Shown here piece after piece: positions 46,607 through 58,496 of a stretch of 64,000 nt of DNA (positions are counted from its first letter, which is position 1; the number at the start of each line of letters is the position of its first letter). The position numbers were made by a program, and so were the translations under genes. The notes under the pieces were generated by a model. The model saw nothing but the letters and a program-made list of their open reading frames with translations. It was not told the origin of the DNA and did no database searches. Source of the DNA: Nemertoderma westbladi (Eukaryota > Xenacoelomorpha > Nemertodermatida > Nemertodermatidae); contig JAUCBJ010001430.1 in the NCBI GenBank assembly GCA_032718475.1, positions 1 through 64,000 of the forward strand, read 5' to 3'.

Positions 46607-48472
46607 TGAAAAAGGCCTCAAGGATGGTTTTATCGCCTCTTAACTTTACAGAGAGTTCAAGCTGACTGAGATAATACAGTAATATTTAAATTATCCAATC
46701 CTTCTACAGTATGACCTCATCAGGCATAACCAGATTCAGCATCAGATGAATTTTTCTGAATCGAATGATATCTCACATTCCTATATAAAATGGCTTTTTA
46801 AAATTTATTTATTTTTAAGTCAGAATTATAGTAAAAATAAGATAATTTTTGTTAAATCTACCATATATAACTTTAGAAATATAGTGTTTAATGACTAAAT
46901 GATGACATCTACCCCCCACTAAATCGTCCATTGTGATTCAAATGAGACCAAAATCAAGTCAATAAGACCATAAGAAGTTGACATACAAGCAAAATTATCA
47001 TAAATCCATTATCACTTGAGTGCATTGTGGGTACCACCACTCAGTTTTGTTTTGTTTGCTGCTGATGACTTTGGACTAAAATTTCAAATTTTTTGTGAAT
47101 ATTATTCCCGTATGCATGCATCGAAAAAACATGTCCCAAGCTGATTTGGAGAGCATCACCAAAATTCTGACCCATACGCCCTACCTCTATTTATAATACA
47201 TTCCTATAAAACTATTGTTAAAAAGCAATATTGGTAATTCGGGCCTATGTTGATTTCGTTTTATACATAAGGTATTATTAGAGCGCTGTACACTGATACT
47301 TAGATGTCTATAACATAAAAATGGAACATGCACTTGAATATGCTCACACTTTACTTAAGAGTTCACTTAACTTTGTTATCAAACTAACAACTGTCAGTCA
47401 GGGACTACAGGTATGGTGGCCCATCATTATCATAAAAAAACAAATTTAATCTTTTTATAGCACAAAAGGACACGAAAAAAAATGTAATATTTTTAAGCAC
47501 CGAAAAACATGTAAAAAACACAAAAATAGGACTATTATTCGATAAAAAAAAGTAATCGGAAAACAATGCGTTTTTTCACTTATTTTCAATTTAGCGAAAT
47601 TCACAAGGGCAGAATAACTGAATTTTACTAAAGAAAATGAGTGGAAAATGGTGTTTTCCGTTACATTTTTATATTGAATATTATATTGTTTTATTTGAAT
47701 AAAAAATATCACCAGCGTTATCATTGTTTACGACGATAATACTTGCGCTGCATCTTGCCCATTCAAATTTTCGAGCACGTACAGAAATCATCACTATTTA
47801 GGCCTACCACCAGGTCCGGTACTGCTAACAGCCATTCTGTAGGATCTAAGGATGAGAAAGGTCTATCCACTTCACCAATTTCAGTATTCAAATTGTACTG
47901 CTACAGTGTACAGTACTAGGCCTGCTGTGTTACCGTGCACAAGTATCAGTACCAGTACTGTACAGAGGGAAGAATGTGTGAGCTAGCTGTACAGTAAGCT
48001 AAAATTTCTTAAAATAAAAAAGTACTTTTTTTAACCACATTTTCTGGAAATTAGTGAAAAAAAAGTTAAATTAATTAAGTCCATTTTAAAAATAATAGTG
48101 AGAAAAAGAGCCTATTTCAAATAAAATACACAATACCAAAAAATATGAAAAAGTACAGAAAAATAGATAGAGGAAAAAAAATGGCGAGTAGATAGATTCG
48201 TTTGATTTGAAGTGAGTGGTTTAAAATGACTTGGTTTCCACATGACACATTGTTATCAATGGAATTATTTGAGTAGTTTAAAATTACTTCGTTCCATGTG
48301 ACCCATCGTTATCAATCTCATATAAATCCAATAGCCCGCCCATCATCCTTATCACTCAGACATACCAGTAGCCTATAAACTGTAATATTATTCTAACTCT
48401 AATCCCTATATAATTGGTCATGTCTATTATAAACTGACTGTTGAATACACTGGCATAATATATGCCCTTATA
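46607..48472. other. Non-coding AT-rich region
   Basis: No gene is supported. Poly(A/T)-rich tracts lie around 47430-47700 and 48000-48180. A GC-richer piece (47805-47995) contains several GGTACTG/CAGTACC-type palindromes, like those near 24168. Confidence 0.5.
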
Positions 48473-49018
48473 CAGTCGGGGTCTCAAAGTGCATCTGTTC
48501 TTTGAGATTTTCTCAAAGTTTTTCTAAAAGTGTCTAAAAGTCATTACATTACTCCCAACGGCCGCTTTGAATTGTTGTAGACACTTTTAGGTGGGAATCT
48601 CAAAGTGATTTCCTGCTTTTAGGCACTTTGAATTCTTTGAGAAATGTCACTTTGTGGTAGTTAGCGGCACTTTGAATTCTTTGAGAAAATAAACTCCGAG
48701 GTATTCGTGATTGACAGCTCGTGGTAAGTTAACTGAGATGCAGAGGCTTTCTCGGGGAACAATGTCATGCGGGCAACAAAGTGATACTTGTGGGCTGTCC
48801 AGTTGTTGCCTAGAAGCTATTCCCATTAATTTAGGATAGTACTCTACACGAATTTGGACCGAACTGGACCGAATTAATTTATCACATTGAGGTTCCTGAG
48901 GTGATTATGGGATGGGTTTTCGGTCGCAAGTTCAAATTGAATTTACGGCGCCCTTTGACAAGCATTCAACCACCCCCCCCCCCCCCCCCCCCCACCCTCC
49001 GCTTCTATTTGGAAATAA

Positions 49019-50609
49019 CTTTATAGAAGTAAAAGTGTCTGAGTCTGTACTCCCAGATATTCCCATTGGCGATATCTCCTTTGCAGAAGTGAAGGCTGCT
49101 GCAAAGAGCATTAAGACCAATCGTGCCAGTGGAGTAGATGGTGTTCCCCCTGAGGTCTTTAAAATACCTGAGTGTTTAAAGCTCATCTATCCCATCATAG
49201 TAGACATGTACCGTACAACAAGAGTCCCACAAGAAATGAAAACAAATAAGTTGGTGCCAGTTCCCAAGAAGGGCAACCTAACTCTTTTCGGGGAATCTCA
49301 TTGATCTCGATTGCTGCAAAACTATACAATAGAATTCTATTAAATCGCATCAGGGATCCCATTGAGAGACTGCTACGTGGAAATCAGAATGGGTTCCGTA
49401 AAGGTCGTGGGACCATGGAGCCCATTTTGGCACTTAGAAGGATAATTGAAGAGTTATCAAAAAAGAAAGACAGGCATCTGGCTGTTATCTTTGTTGACTT
49501 CTTCAAGGCCTTTGATTCAGTCTCTCGCTCACGTATGTTCAGCATACTTTCATTATATGGGATTCCTGATGAAATTATTGCAGCAATTAGATCAGTATAC
49601 GATGGCTTGACAACATTTGTGTCTACTGTTGACGGTGACACAGAACCATTTGAAGTGTTATGGGGCGTCCTCCAAGGAGACACACTTGCACCATTCTTGT
49701 TCATTATTGTGGTTGACTATGTTCTACGCATGTCCTTAGATCATCATAATGATGATGGGGTGATGATAAACTCCACCTACTGGCTCCAGAAGTCGAGGAA
49801 ATCCTGCCAAGTACCTAACTGATCTAGACTTTGCTGATGACTTAGGAGTACTCTCAGAATCATTAGAGGGAGCCCAACGGCTCCTCAGCTCATTAGAACA
49901 TGCTGCTTCTAGTGTTGGTCTTTTTACTAACTCCAGAAAGACCAAAATTCTGACAGTTAACTTTGAAAGTCCTCAGCAAGTCTCTGATCGGATGAGCATA
50001 AGCTCAAAGGATGGTATGCTTGAGCATGTGGACGACTTCTGTTACCTGGGATCATGGATCCGGAAGTCAGGTGAGGACGTTCGAATACGTAAGGGAAAGG
50101 CATGGGCAGCCTTGAATAGGCTTTCCAGGATTTGGAAGTCACCTAGAATTAATCGGAAACTTAAGGTCCGATTATTTAGAGCAGCAGTAGTTCCAGTACT
50201 CCTCTACGGGAGTCCATGCTGGGCTCTAACTGCTGAGGACACCAAATCTCTGGATGGTACATTCACAAGAATGCTACGCCGGGTACATTGTGTCAAGTAC
50301 AATGCACACATCTCCAACCAGACACTATATGACATTGGAGGTGTCTCATTGGTTCCCCCAAGCTTGACACTAGAACAAAATCGCCTCCGCTTTGCAGGAC
50401 ATTGCTTTCGCCGTGAGGACCAGCCAGTGCATAATCTTGTACTTTGGCAGCCTCATGGAGTGAATAAGCATGGTGGACAGCCCATGACTTTCTTGAGACG
50501 CATCTTAAAGGACACTGGCCTTAAAGATGCGGATGATCTAGCAAATGTCATGGGTGATAGGGAGTTGTGGCGGTGCAATTTTGTTGACAAGCCGGCACAG
50601 CATTCTTAA
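49019..50609 (+). pseudogene. Family A reverse transcriptase, truncated
   Basis: The RT from just before SGVDGVPPEVF to the protein end HS-stop at 50609. A ~10-base deletion near 49287 (before GISLISIAAKL) and a one-base insertion near 49770 break the frame. The remainder reads FVDFFKAFDSV (about 49495), WGVLQGDTLAP (about 49661; this copy keeps the Trp that is a stop in the 16673 copy), DFADD (49827-49841) and the complete C-terminal region with FAGHCFRREDQPVHN, which the 16673 copy lacks through a 20-base deletion. Confidence 0.88.
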
Positions 50610-50656
50610 AAATGCAGCTGCAATGCAGCATGCCGATCCTAGTAGTAGTTGTAGTA
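49019..50656 (+). mobile_element. RTE-like retrotransposon, family A, 5'-truncated, with ~46 bp TSD
   Basis: Begins inside the ORF (matching position 22394 of the long copy) and ends with a TAGTAGTAGTTGTAGTA tail. The flanks share 46-47 bases: a run of 21 C plus ACCCTCCGCTTCTATTTGG and AAATAA (48972-49018 and 50657-50703). Four bases (ATAA) at the 5' junction are shared between target and element, a microhomology typical of 5' end joining. Confidence 0.9.
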
Positions 50657-51504
50657 ACCCCCCCCCCCCCCCCCCCCCACCCTCCGCTTCTATTTGGAAA
50701 TAAAGACCTTTTATAAAAGTCTTTCTAAAAAACATTCTTAAAAATCAAATATTACTTGAAACATAATTAGTGAAACAAGATTAATGCTTGTTAAGATTGA
50801 TTAATTTAATAATAACATAATACAATATAAGATTAACAATTAATATAAGAGAAACTGCACTGCAGTTTCTCTGTGTACGCAGTTTCATTACAATGACCTG
50901 AAGAAGCCCTGTTGGGAGAAAGCTTGTAATAACATTTGTCATTCATTTCATTAGTCACCTGACGACCTGAGGTCAAACCGTTCTACCTTAACTGTTTAAT
51001 ATGATAACTACGGTGACGAGAGCGCGAGAATTCCTTCTTAAAAACGAAGAAAGGCTTTCAACTTTAAAGTACGATAGAACGGCTACACTCATTGTGTTGT
51101 TTTAGCATAATATAGATATTAAAATATCCCCTGCCGCTGGCGTTTATATTTGAGCATATTTTAAATGTTTGCCTGATATTCAATTGATGTGTACCGCCTT
51201 CTGGCAAAGCGGCAACCAGTTTATGCTATCAATCACAGCTAGCGAGTAGCGACCCACGGTCGGCGACCTTCTAACAAACAGGTGCAGAGCCGGAAAGAAC
51301 TGTGGTAGGCTTTGCTTTGGCTTGTGGTACCATTTGATTACATTATTTAAACAGTACTATACATTAATATAGATAGGGCAACAGACAAACTGTCTAAGAC
51401 ACAAAATACCAACAAATTACGATAGCCCGCAAATATGGCGTCTCTAAAGAGTCAAAATATAAATTAATAAAACCTCTCTGAAACAATACAAATACCTACA
51501 AATA

Positions 51505-51722
51505 AATACTGCAGTAATTAATATTAGTTACTGCAGTAACATATAATAATTACTGCAGTAACAAATATTTATTACTGCAGTAATCAATATTAATAAATAA
51601 TTGAATAAAAATTTCTACTGCGGTAACAAATTATTTGTTACTGCAGAAAAATAAAATTCTTTATTACTGCAGTAATAATTAATTCTTACTTTCAGTGACA
51701 AATATTTATTACTGCAGTATTT
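51505..51722. repeat. TTACTGCAGTAA palindrome cluster
   Basis: Seven or eight exact or near-exact copies of TTACTGCAGTAA (for example about 51510, 51528, 51553, 51576, 51649, 51671, 51707) are spaced 18-60 bases apart by AT-rich linkers, inside the right half of the TIR element. Possible protein-binding sites or hairpin seeds. Confidence 0.8.
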
Positions 51723-51999
51723 CTTGGAGGCATTTTATTGTTTCATACAGGTTTTTATTACTTATATTTTACCCTTTAGTCAAAGTCAATATACCCCATA
51801 CCATTGCCAGTTTCAGGCAGGACTGTATGAAATGACTGACAGTACTACTTTGAAATCTTTGAGGACACTTTGTCATTTTCTTGGACCACTTTTAGAACTT
51901 TGAGACACTTTTAGTTCTTTGAGAAAATCTCAAAGAACAGATGCACTTTGAGACCCCGACTGTATATACACTGTGATAAAGGTATGGGAATGATCAAGT

Positions 52000-52620
52000 T
52001 AATGTCATTGCATGCTGCCATGATATCCACCCATGGCAGTGATATTTTCAATTTTTTTAATTTTGAAAACATACTAGAAATTCAATTAACATCATATTTA
52101 CGAAAATTTTCAGTTGTAACAGATAACCAATATGGATTTAGGAAAGGTCTCAAAACAACAGATGCTCTATTAAATGTGATTGAAAATTTACACAACGCAC
52201 TTGATAATTCAGATGCTAGTATAGTTATTTTTGTAGATCTAAAGAAAGCGTTTGATACGCTCAACCATAAAATTTAATTAAAAAAATTTGAACTATATGG
52301 CATAAGAGGCTAAATACAAAATTTAAAGACAAAATTTAATTTCCAGTTACTTAACAAACCGTATCCTATATTATGTGGTATTCCCCAAGGATCAATCTTA
52401 GGACCGCTAATGTTTTTGACTTACCAAATTCAACATTGTTAAATTCAACTTTATTTGCTGATGACACATCATTATCAACTACATCCACAAATATTCCTTT
52501 GTTACGACATAGTGAAATTACAAGTTAAAAATGTATCTGATTGGCTTATTGAAAATAAATTAACAATAAATTTAAAAAGACTGAATTCTGTTTATTCTAT
52601 AATGGATTAAATAATATGGC
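52000..52620 (+). pseudogene. Non-LTR reverse transcriptase fragment (CR1/Jockey-like)
   Basis: A frame ending at 52277 reads VVTDNQYGFRKGLKTTDALLNVIENL and IVIFVDLKKAFDTLNHKI (first catalytic Asp). After a stop and shifts come [17 protein letters not shown] (about 52365-52420) and STLFADDTSLS (about 52445-52480). These motifs (QYGFRKG, KAFDTxNH, [10 protein letters not shown], FADDT) define CR1/Jockey-type polymerases, a third non-LTR lineage in the window. The segment between PLMF and LFADD is shortened. A further short open frame (52616-52840) is not recognisable. Confidence 0.75.
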
Positions 52621-53280
52621 ACCAAAAATAGATAGAGACCACAGGATTAGTGTACAAAAAATTGCCCTGCCTACCGGCATTCTCAAACATATGTGCAATT
52701 TCCCCGAAGAGTATGGGGCAATCGATTGTAAGTTAGAAATAGTCAGAGAGGAATTAGATACAGTTGCATCAATGCATGACATTCGGGAAAGCATTCAGTA
52801 CTATGGAATTCACATTACTCTTCGTTTCTGTATTGGGTGATCCAACAACGAATATATCTTGCAGCAATGGTAAAACTTCTTATTTAATATTGAAAGAAAA
52901 AGTTTCCAATTTTGAACAGGAAACTTTCCAGTATTTCCAGTATTATTTTAATAATTTCTAAGTTCACATTAATGGAGGGTTGATTTGAGTGTGAAGCTTA
53001 AATTTTAAAAACATTAAGAATATTACTGATTTCATGGGGCCTTCACACAGCACAAAATGAGCGAAACCTTAGTATATACGGCTCTGATCCCATTAACAAG
53101 TTGTCTGTCGTTAGTCAGAAATTACCGGTTTCTGAACTAACTGATAACCACACTTTAAACCAAAAAACAAACTGACAAGACAAATTTCAGATTCTTCCTA
53201 AACAGTTGATTGACTACATACGTGCATATATTGAGTATAATTTCATCAAGGAATGACTGAGTTATTAGTGATCAAAAAAG

Positions 53281-54473
53281 GTCAGGTCAGGTATTCTAGG
53301 TCATTGATCAAGAAAACTTGCCACCTCCATGCAGCATAAAGGAGGTGCCACCTGTAGCTGCATAGACCCTCTTACTAGGGCAAATCTGGTCCTGTAACTA
53401 GGACCCCCTTCGTTCTGGGATAAGGACGCCCTTGGTCCTGGATTAAGGACCCATATACTTGGCTACAGGGGTATATGGCCTGGCCAGGCAGATGATGGTG
53501 ATCTACCAATGGCTGGTCAGGAGTAGAGTGTTCTCATGTCCACTCTGAGTGCACTTCACTGCGACCTGCACCTGGCAGCAGGGGTATAGGGCATGACCCA
53601 GCAGATGAGCTGCACAGCCAATGGTGGGTCATGTGCGCGAGAGTAGATATGGGTGATGGGCCTCAATGTCTGACTCCACTGCGACACCCACCCTGTGGAA
53701 TGGCAAACCAGGGTGTGGTATTTGCACCGAGAGCTGACTCGGCAAAAAAGCACCCCCCAACCCCCACTATGGATTACATTAGTAATGCGGAGGTCCAGCC
53801 ACTAGAGGCCAGTAGAATGAGTGGACACAATCGGCCTCACAGGCGTCAGTTATCTCCTGACAGGCTGCCTGTCTCACCCCCTACTGGAGAGAGAGCGGCA
53901 TACAATTCTTTGAGTCCCTTTCCTGATGACCTTTCTGGCCCAAACCCTGGGTCACCAGGGAGGCCAGATTGTGAGGGGTGGAGGGATTCTGGAGTTGGAG
54001 GCTACTCTCATGTTCCACCCTGACCAACAAAGCCATTGGTGAATCTGAGGCAAGTCACTAGACTAGCCTCAGTAAACACCCTAACACTCGGGTCCCCAAT
54101 GCGACAAGGTGAGCTGACTGCCTTGGCAGATAAGCTTTCTCTTAGTGCAGTGGGTGTTCAAGAGCACCGAATGCAGACTGGACAGACTGATGAGGTTCTG
54201 ATTAAGGACATGGGGGGCGGTTGGCGACTCGCCCTCGCTTCAGCAGATGATAGTGACAATGGTGGAATTGGTCTATTGATGAATCCAACTGCACATGCAG
54301 CATTGGACAAAATAGACCAAATCTCTAACCGCATCATCCGTTGCCACTTCTCATGTTCTGGAAGACTGGCTAAGAAGTTTCCTAAGGTGGTTCTGATTGT
54401 GTGCTACTCTCCAACTAGTGTTGCCCCTGTAGAGGAGGTGGAAAATTTCTACCAGAATCTACAAGCAGCAACT
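53281..54473 (+). mobile_element. RTE-like family A, 5' part only
   Basis: Starts at GTCAGGTCAGGTATTC (5' UTR) and follows the family A consensus to AGCAGCAACTGA, where similarity stops. It contains the 5' UTR (53281-53767) and the ORF from ATG 53769, with a stop (TGA, 54020-54022) in place of the CGA seen at 59238, then the first part of the endonuclease (54036-54473). No 3' half, tail or TSD. 5'-intact, 3'-lacking copies are not the normal product of this class and imply later deletion or recombination. Confidence 0.85.
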
Positions 54474-54474
54474 G

Positions 54475-55215
54475 ACATATTACCATGATGTTAGATAGAA
54501 AGGTCTCAATACCAATGTGACTGATATTCCCAGCACAGAAGTAGATCGGCTCAGACCCATCAGTGTCAGTAAGCTCTGTTGATGCTATTTCATGATGCTA
54601 AATTATGTAATTAGTGCCCTGTATATCTAGAATCATACACTGCTTGTTTGAATGAACATAAGAATAATGGGCAATGGATTTTCAGCTTATTCTTGTTGCT
54701 CAATCATAGGATCTCCCTAAACATGATTTTAATTCATAATGTTGCCATCATTGTTATTGTATTTTATAATCTCATCAACATAATCCTCTAGGGTAACCAT
54801 CGAATTATCAATATGAGCAAGCCAAATTTTGTTAAATGCAAGTGTTTTACATTGGATACACCACTTAAAGAAACCTTATTTTCTCATTAGAGCATTAACC
54901 AGCAGCAACTTTATAAGCTTGATCCTGCTTTCGAGCATGTTCATTGCTAGTTATCCTTAATTCTGTTATACACATTTCTTCAGATTCAGCGGTGTATTTC
55001 TTTTCAAACATTCCACCTTTTCATGAACTAAGTCTGCCACACGAAATCCCTCTTCAGCAAATGGTTTCTTGTATATGTTAAACGATATCCATTTCAGTGT
55101 AAGTAACCCACATTAGATTGTCAACATTGAACTCTTCTATTGGCAACTGCAACGTTTCACAGTTAGTGTCACTAACATTCTTTCCAGCTTCCATCAATCA
55201 GGAAACGGGTAAATT
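54475..55215 (-). pseudogene. Unrecognised coding remnant
   Basis: Immediately after the family A break the minus strand has protein-like stretches in changing frames: MEAGKNVSDTNCETLQLPIE and EFNVDNLMWVTY (about 55195-55090), VADLVHEKVECLKRNT (about 55040-54995), RITSNEHARKQDQAYKVAAG (about 54955-54905), FNKIWLAHIDNSMVTLEDY (about 54840-54780) and LTDTDGSEPIYFCAGNISHI (about 54575-54515). I do not recognise the family. The density of frames and the acidic/amphipathic character suggest an old protein gene, perhaps a transposon ORF. Confidence 0.3.
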
Positions 55216-57134
55216 CTGTATAAAACCATGGATGTTCTACCGAGAGAAAGCCGCCCCAATATTAGATTATAACAACAACATTTCCATTAGGTAAGAAAGT
55301 GGAGGAGAGCCAGCCCGACTCTTAATTTTTTAGTTTATATTACGCGATCAATTTTCACTCGCCATGAACCCAACATGTGCAACCTTTTGTTTAATTTGTT
55401 GACTATGCGTTTGCTTCTGTTTGAACGGGTTGTGGTGTACTTTTCACGCTGAAACATTTTGGTTGTGAAATGTTACAGCGATCAGAGATATTTTATTTAT
55501 ATTTTATTATGAGAGGAAGAAGAACATACAACGTTATTTACTATATATGTAACGAAATAATTGTTTTGGGATTTAATTTGGAAGCCTCCCCAAATAGTTG
55601 ATATTTAATTATATTTAAAATTATTTCCATGATCATGGTCATTCACCCGTCTTTAGTTAGAAATTTGTTTGCATGAAAGATAGTTTAATTTAGTTTTTAC
55701 TGATTATTATCTCTTATCTGACTGGAGTAATAAATAATAAAGGATAGGATAAATGGAAGCAAAGTGTGACAGCTACAAATATTTCCCCGACAACCTAGTA
55801 TGTCTTAAGTTTATGATATCTCAAAGGGGGAAGTTTGGATTCACTGCATAAATGTAGTTCACCAAACTTCCCCCGAATGCACACTGTCACTTCCCCCTTC
55901 CCCCAACTATCCACTGTTGAATTAATTTGAAGCGATATAAAAAGTACAAAATTGTGCGAGTTTTTAATTGTGGGGTCCATTTGTTATTTGATCTTATTTT
56001 ATTGTTTAAAGTGCATTTATTATCACACTGGTTTTTTAGAATATTACAACCTTATGTTTTATTAATTTACCCATTATTCGTTCTTCATACCCGGTCTTTT
56101 ACTCGATCTTTCAGTACCCGTTATTCCCTAATGCGCTCAATATTTTCCAAACAACATATTATTAATATGAAAATAAAGTATCTGCAAAGAAAATAACCCA
56201 ATACTATATAATTTGACCTTATTAAAAAATTTGCACTTTTGCACACTTATTTGTACAAGTGCACTTTATCAGATCGTAATGGTGGTTCTTATTTAACAAA
56301 CTTATGTTTATCCTCTACCGATCTACGATGGTGTATGATCAAGAATCAGTCGCTAAAAGTGTCAAAAATCAAATTTAACAAATCTCGACATTTGCGATTT
56401 TGGACATTATTCAAGGACATTTTAAGTCACTTTATTGACATAAGAAGTTAAACAAATGTTACGATAATAGTTAAAAATCACTCCAAACTACATTTTAATC
56501 CAAAAAATCACATTCTACGATGAATAGAACTGGAAATAATAGTGTTTGAAATATAGAAAAAATGTGCACTTTGTGACCTATTTGTGGCAAAATGTGACCT
56601 ATTTTTCTTTTGCCAAACAATTGGTTACAGGATGCAGCAGATCAGTTAGTGGGTATGTTATATAAATATATTAGTAGTGTCTTAAACCTGTCCCTGTATA
56701 CAGTTATCACAAAGCCACTGGTTATACACAATAAACAACAAGGCCTATTCCGTTATACTCACTACAGCACTACCAGGAGCCAGACCAACTAGAGAACTAC
56801 TGGCACATCGCTACTGGTAGGCCTACTGTCTGACTGTACCTTTAGGGTGGATAGGGGCATATTTTTTGTTTACAGTATTTTTTGGTATTTTTTTAATGTT
56901 CTTCAGGGCAGAAAAATATTAAATGTTTTTTTTCATGTTTTTCAGTGTAGAAAAATTAATTTTTTTCATGTTTTGTTGTGCAATAAAAATATTAAATGTT
57001 TTTTTCATGTTTTTTATTGTGCAATAAAAATATTACATGTTTTTTCTTTCATGTTTTTTTGTGCAATAAAAATATTAAATTTATTTTTATTGACCACTTT
57101 TTACTATTTTTTTTATGACCACTACTCGGCTGTG
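55216..57134. other. Non-coding AT-rich region
   Basis: No gene is supported. There is a short inverted repeat around 55823-55872 (GGGGGAAGTTTGG...CCAAACTTCCCCC). From 56862 to 57085 a ~45-55 base repeat of TTTTTTTCATGTTTTT and GTGCAATAAAAATATTAAA occurs about five times. Confidence 0.6.
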
Positions 57135-57310
57135 TAGTCTAACCAGGTACATGGTGATCTACCAATGGCTGGTCAGGAGTCCAACAGTGCCTCTTCTCCC
57201 ATCAGAGTGCACTCCACTGCGACCTGTACGTACAGTACATGGTACCAGGCCAGGGGTCATGACCATGGGACAGCAATGAGTTGCATAATCAACAATGGTC
57301 CTTGTGATGC
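57135..57310 (+). repeat. Diverged family A 5' UTR fragment
   Basis: Contains GGTGATCTACCAATGGCTGG and TCCACTGCGACCTG in the same order and spacing as family A 5' UTRs (for example 58706-58780), but with many substitutions and insertions. An old relative; the downstream ORF is absent. Confidence 0.7.
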
Positions 57311-57419
57311 CAGTAAGCGATCTGCCCAGGCAGGTTCATTATCCCTTACAAGTTGGTGCTATATCCGCTCATCCAAAGCTACACTCCATGTGTTGGTTGC
57401 CAGTCAAGTAGATCTGGTA

Positions 57420-58020
57420 TGAGCTCGTCCTTACTTATCCAGCAGTGCCCACTTAATCTTAATCTGTGTTCACAGAGGGTGGTTGATACAGGCTGTAATG
57501 TTTGGTGATTACATGTGCTGTTTCCAGCTGATGTTTAGGACTGCCCTTGGTAGTCTTATGTAGCAACTAGCCACCATCAATTCGTTGTTCGAGTGATTTT
57601 GTCAGTGTCCAGGTTTCATCCCTGTATAAAAGTACACTTTCCACTTTGGCTTGAAAGAACTGAAAGAAAAGTCATCAGGTCTTTGGAGAGGTCTGATTTG
57701 CAGATGGTATCCATTTTTGATAGCCATGCCCCATGCTAACCATGCCTTTGCTTTCCTAACTTCTATATTGTTTTTGCTATTTTCTATCCATGATCCAAGG
57801 ATAGTCAGATTGGAAGTCGTCAACCTTCCTTAGTTGATGATTATTATCAATTGTTGCCAAGTTTCCATTAACATTAAAATTCTTGAATTCGGTCTTGGTA
57901 GCAGTTTACCTCTACTACAAATAGAGACGAACGCTTTCTTGAAGTCCACAAATGCAGGGAGATTCTTTGACTTAATTCCCTCAATCAGTCTCCATTGCAT
58001 TCGTCCAGGAGGCATTCAGG
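57420..58020 (-). pseudogene. Old, internally deleted family B-like fragment
   Basis: In reverse, the sequence reads LIEGIKSKNLPAFVDFKKAF (about 57990-57930), then, after a gap, LTILGSWIENSKNNIEVRKAKAW (57815-57750). This is followed by the fragmentary C-terminal region matching ETWTLTKS and the SGHCW section (57660-57430). The order equals that of family B at 36340-37260, but the catalytic FADD region is deleted and identity is much lower than between the other copies. Confidence 0.75.
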
Positions 58021-58496
58021 CTGATATATTCTTATAAATTATGGATTTACCATCAACTGTACAAAGCTATTCTTTTGTAATACCCAAAAGAAGGCAATAC
58101 TACATCTACACTACATACAATATAGCGTATGAATTTATGAATTTTTATTCTTAGTGGTTTTAGGGTAGTTGTAAAGTAGGAGTCTCACCCATAGAAGTAG
58201 TCGGTAGTGTTGGTAAGGATGGATTAGTGTGAAGTAGAGCAGTTGTAGGAATCTTAGGGGAAATATATGACTTGACATGACAGTCTGGTAGTTTGAGAAA
58301 TTGTTTTAATACTGCATTTTTATGGGGTTTCCAAGATAATTTATTGTCAATGTGAATACCAGTAATTTAGTTAAATGAACATATTTTATTTTTTGGTTGT
58401 GGATGAAGAGGCTTGGTATTTGGCTAGAGTTATTAATATTATTAGAGAAAAGTGTGGATTCTGTCTTCGAGAAATTGGGGGACAGACGGTTGCGGT

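Larger units (their letters stand above)
48473..51962. mobile_element. Non-autonomous TIR element hosting a family A insertion
   Basis: The TIR is perfect for 46 bases (48473-48518 and 51917-51962), starting CAGTCGGGGTCTCAAAGTGC. Beyond that, both arms have related TCTAAAAGTG/TTTGAGA-rich sequence. It is flanked by TA (48471-48472, 51963-51964; TATA is also possible), as for Tc1/mariner-like insertions. Without the retrotransposon (49019-50703) it is about 1.8 kb and has no transposase gene. The first nine bases equal those of the 483 bp element at 16097, suggesting a common family of ends. Confidence 0.85.

Noticed and set aside
50960-50985. Second hammerhead candidate (CTGACGA near 50961)
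   Set aside because: No GAAA at the end of a matching helix II; the complementary CCTGAGG is followed by TCAAAC.
57165-57422. 85-codon plus-strand ORF
   Set aside because: Lies over a diverged family A 5' UTR fragment, which is non-coding in other copies.
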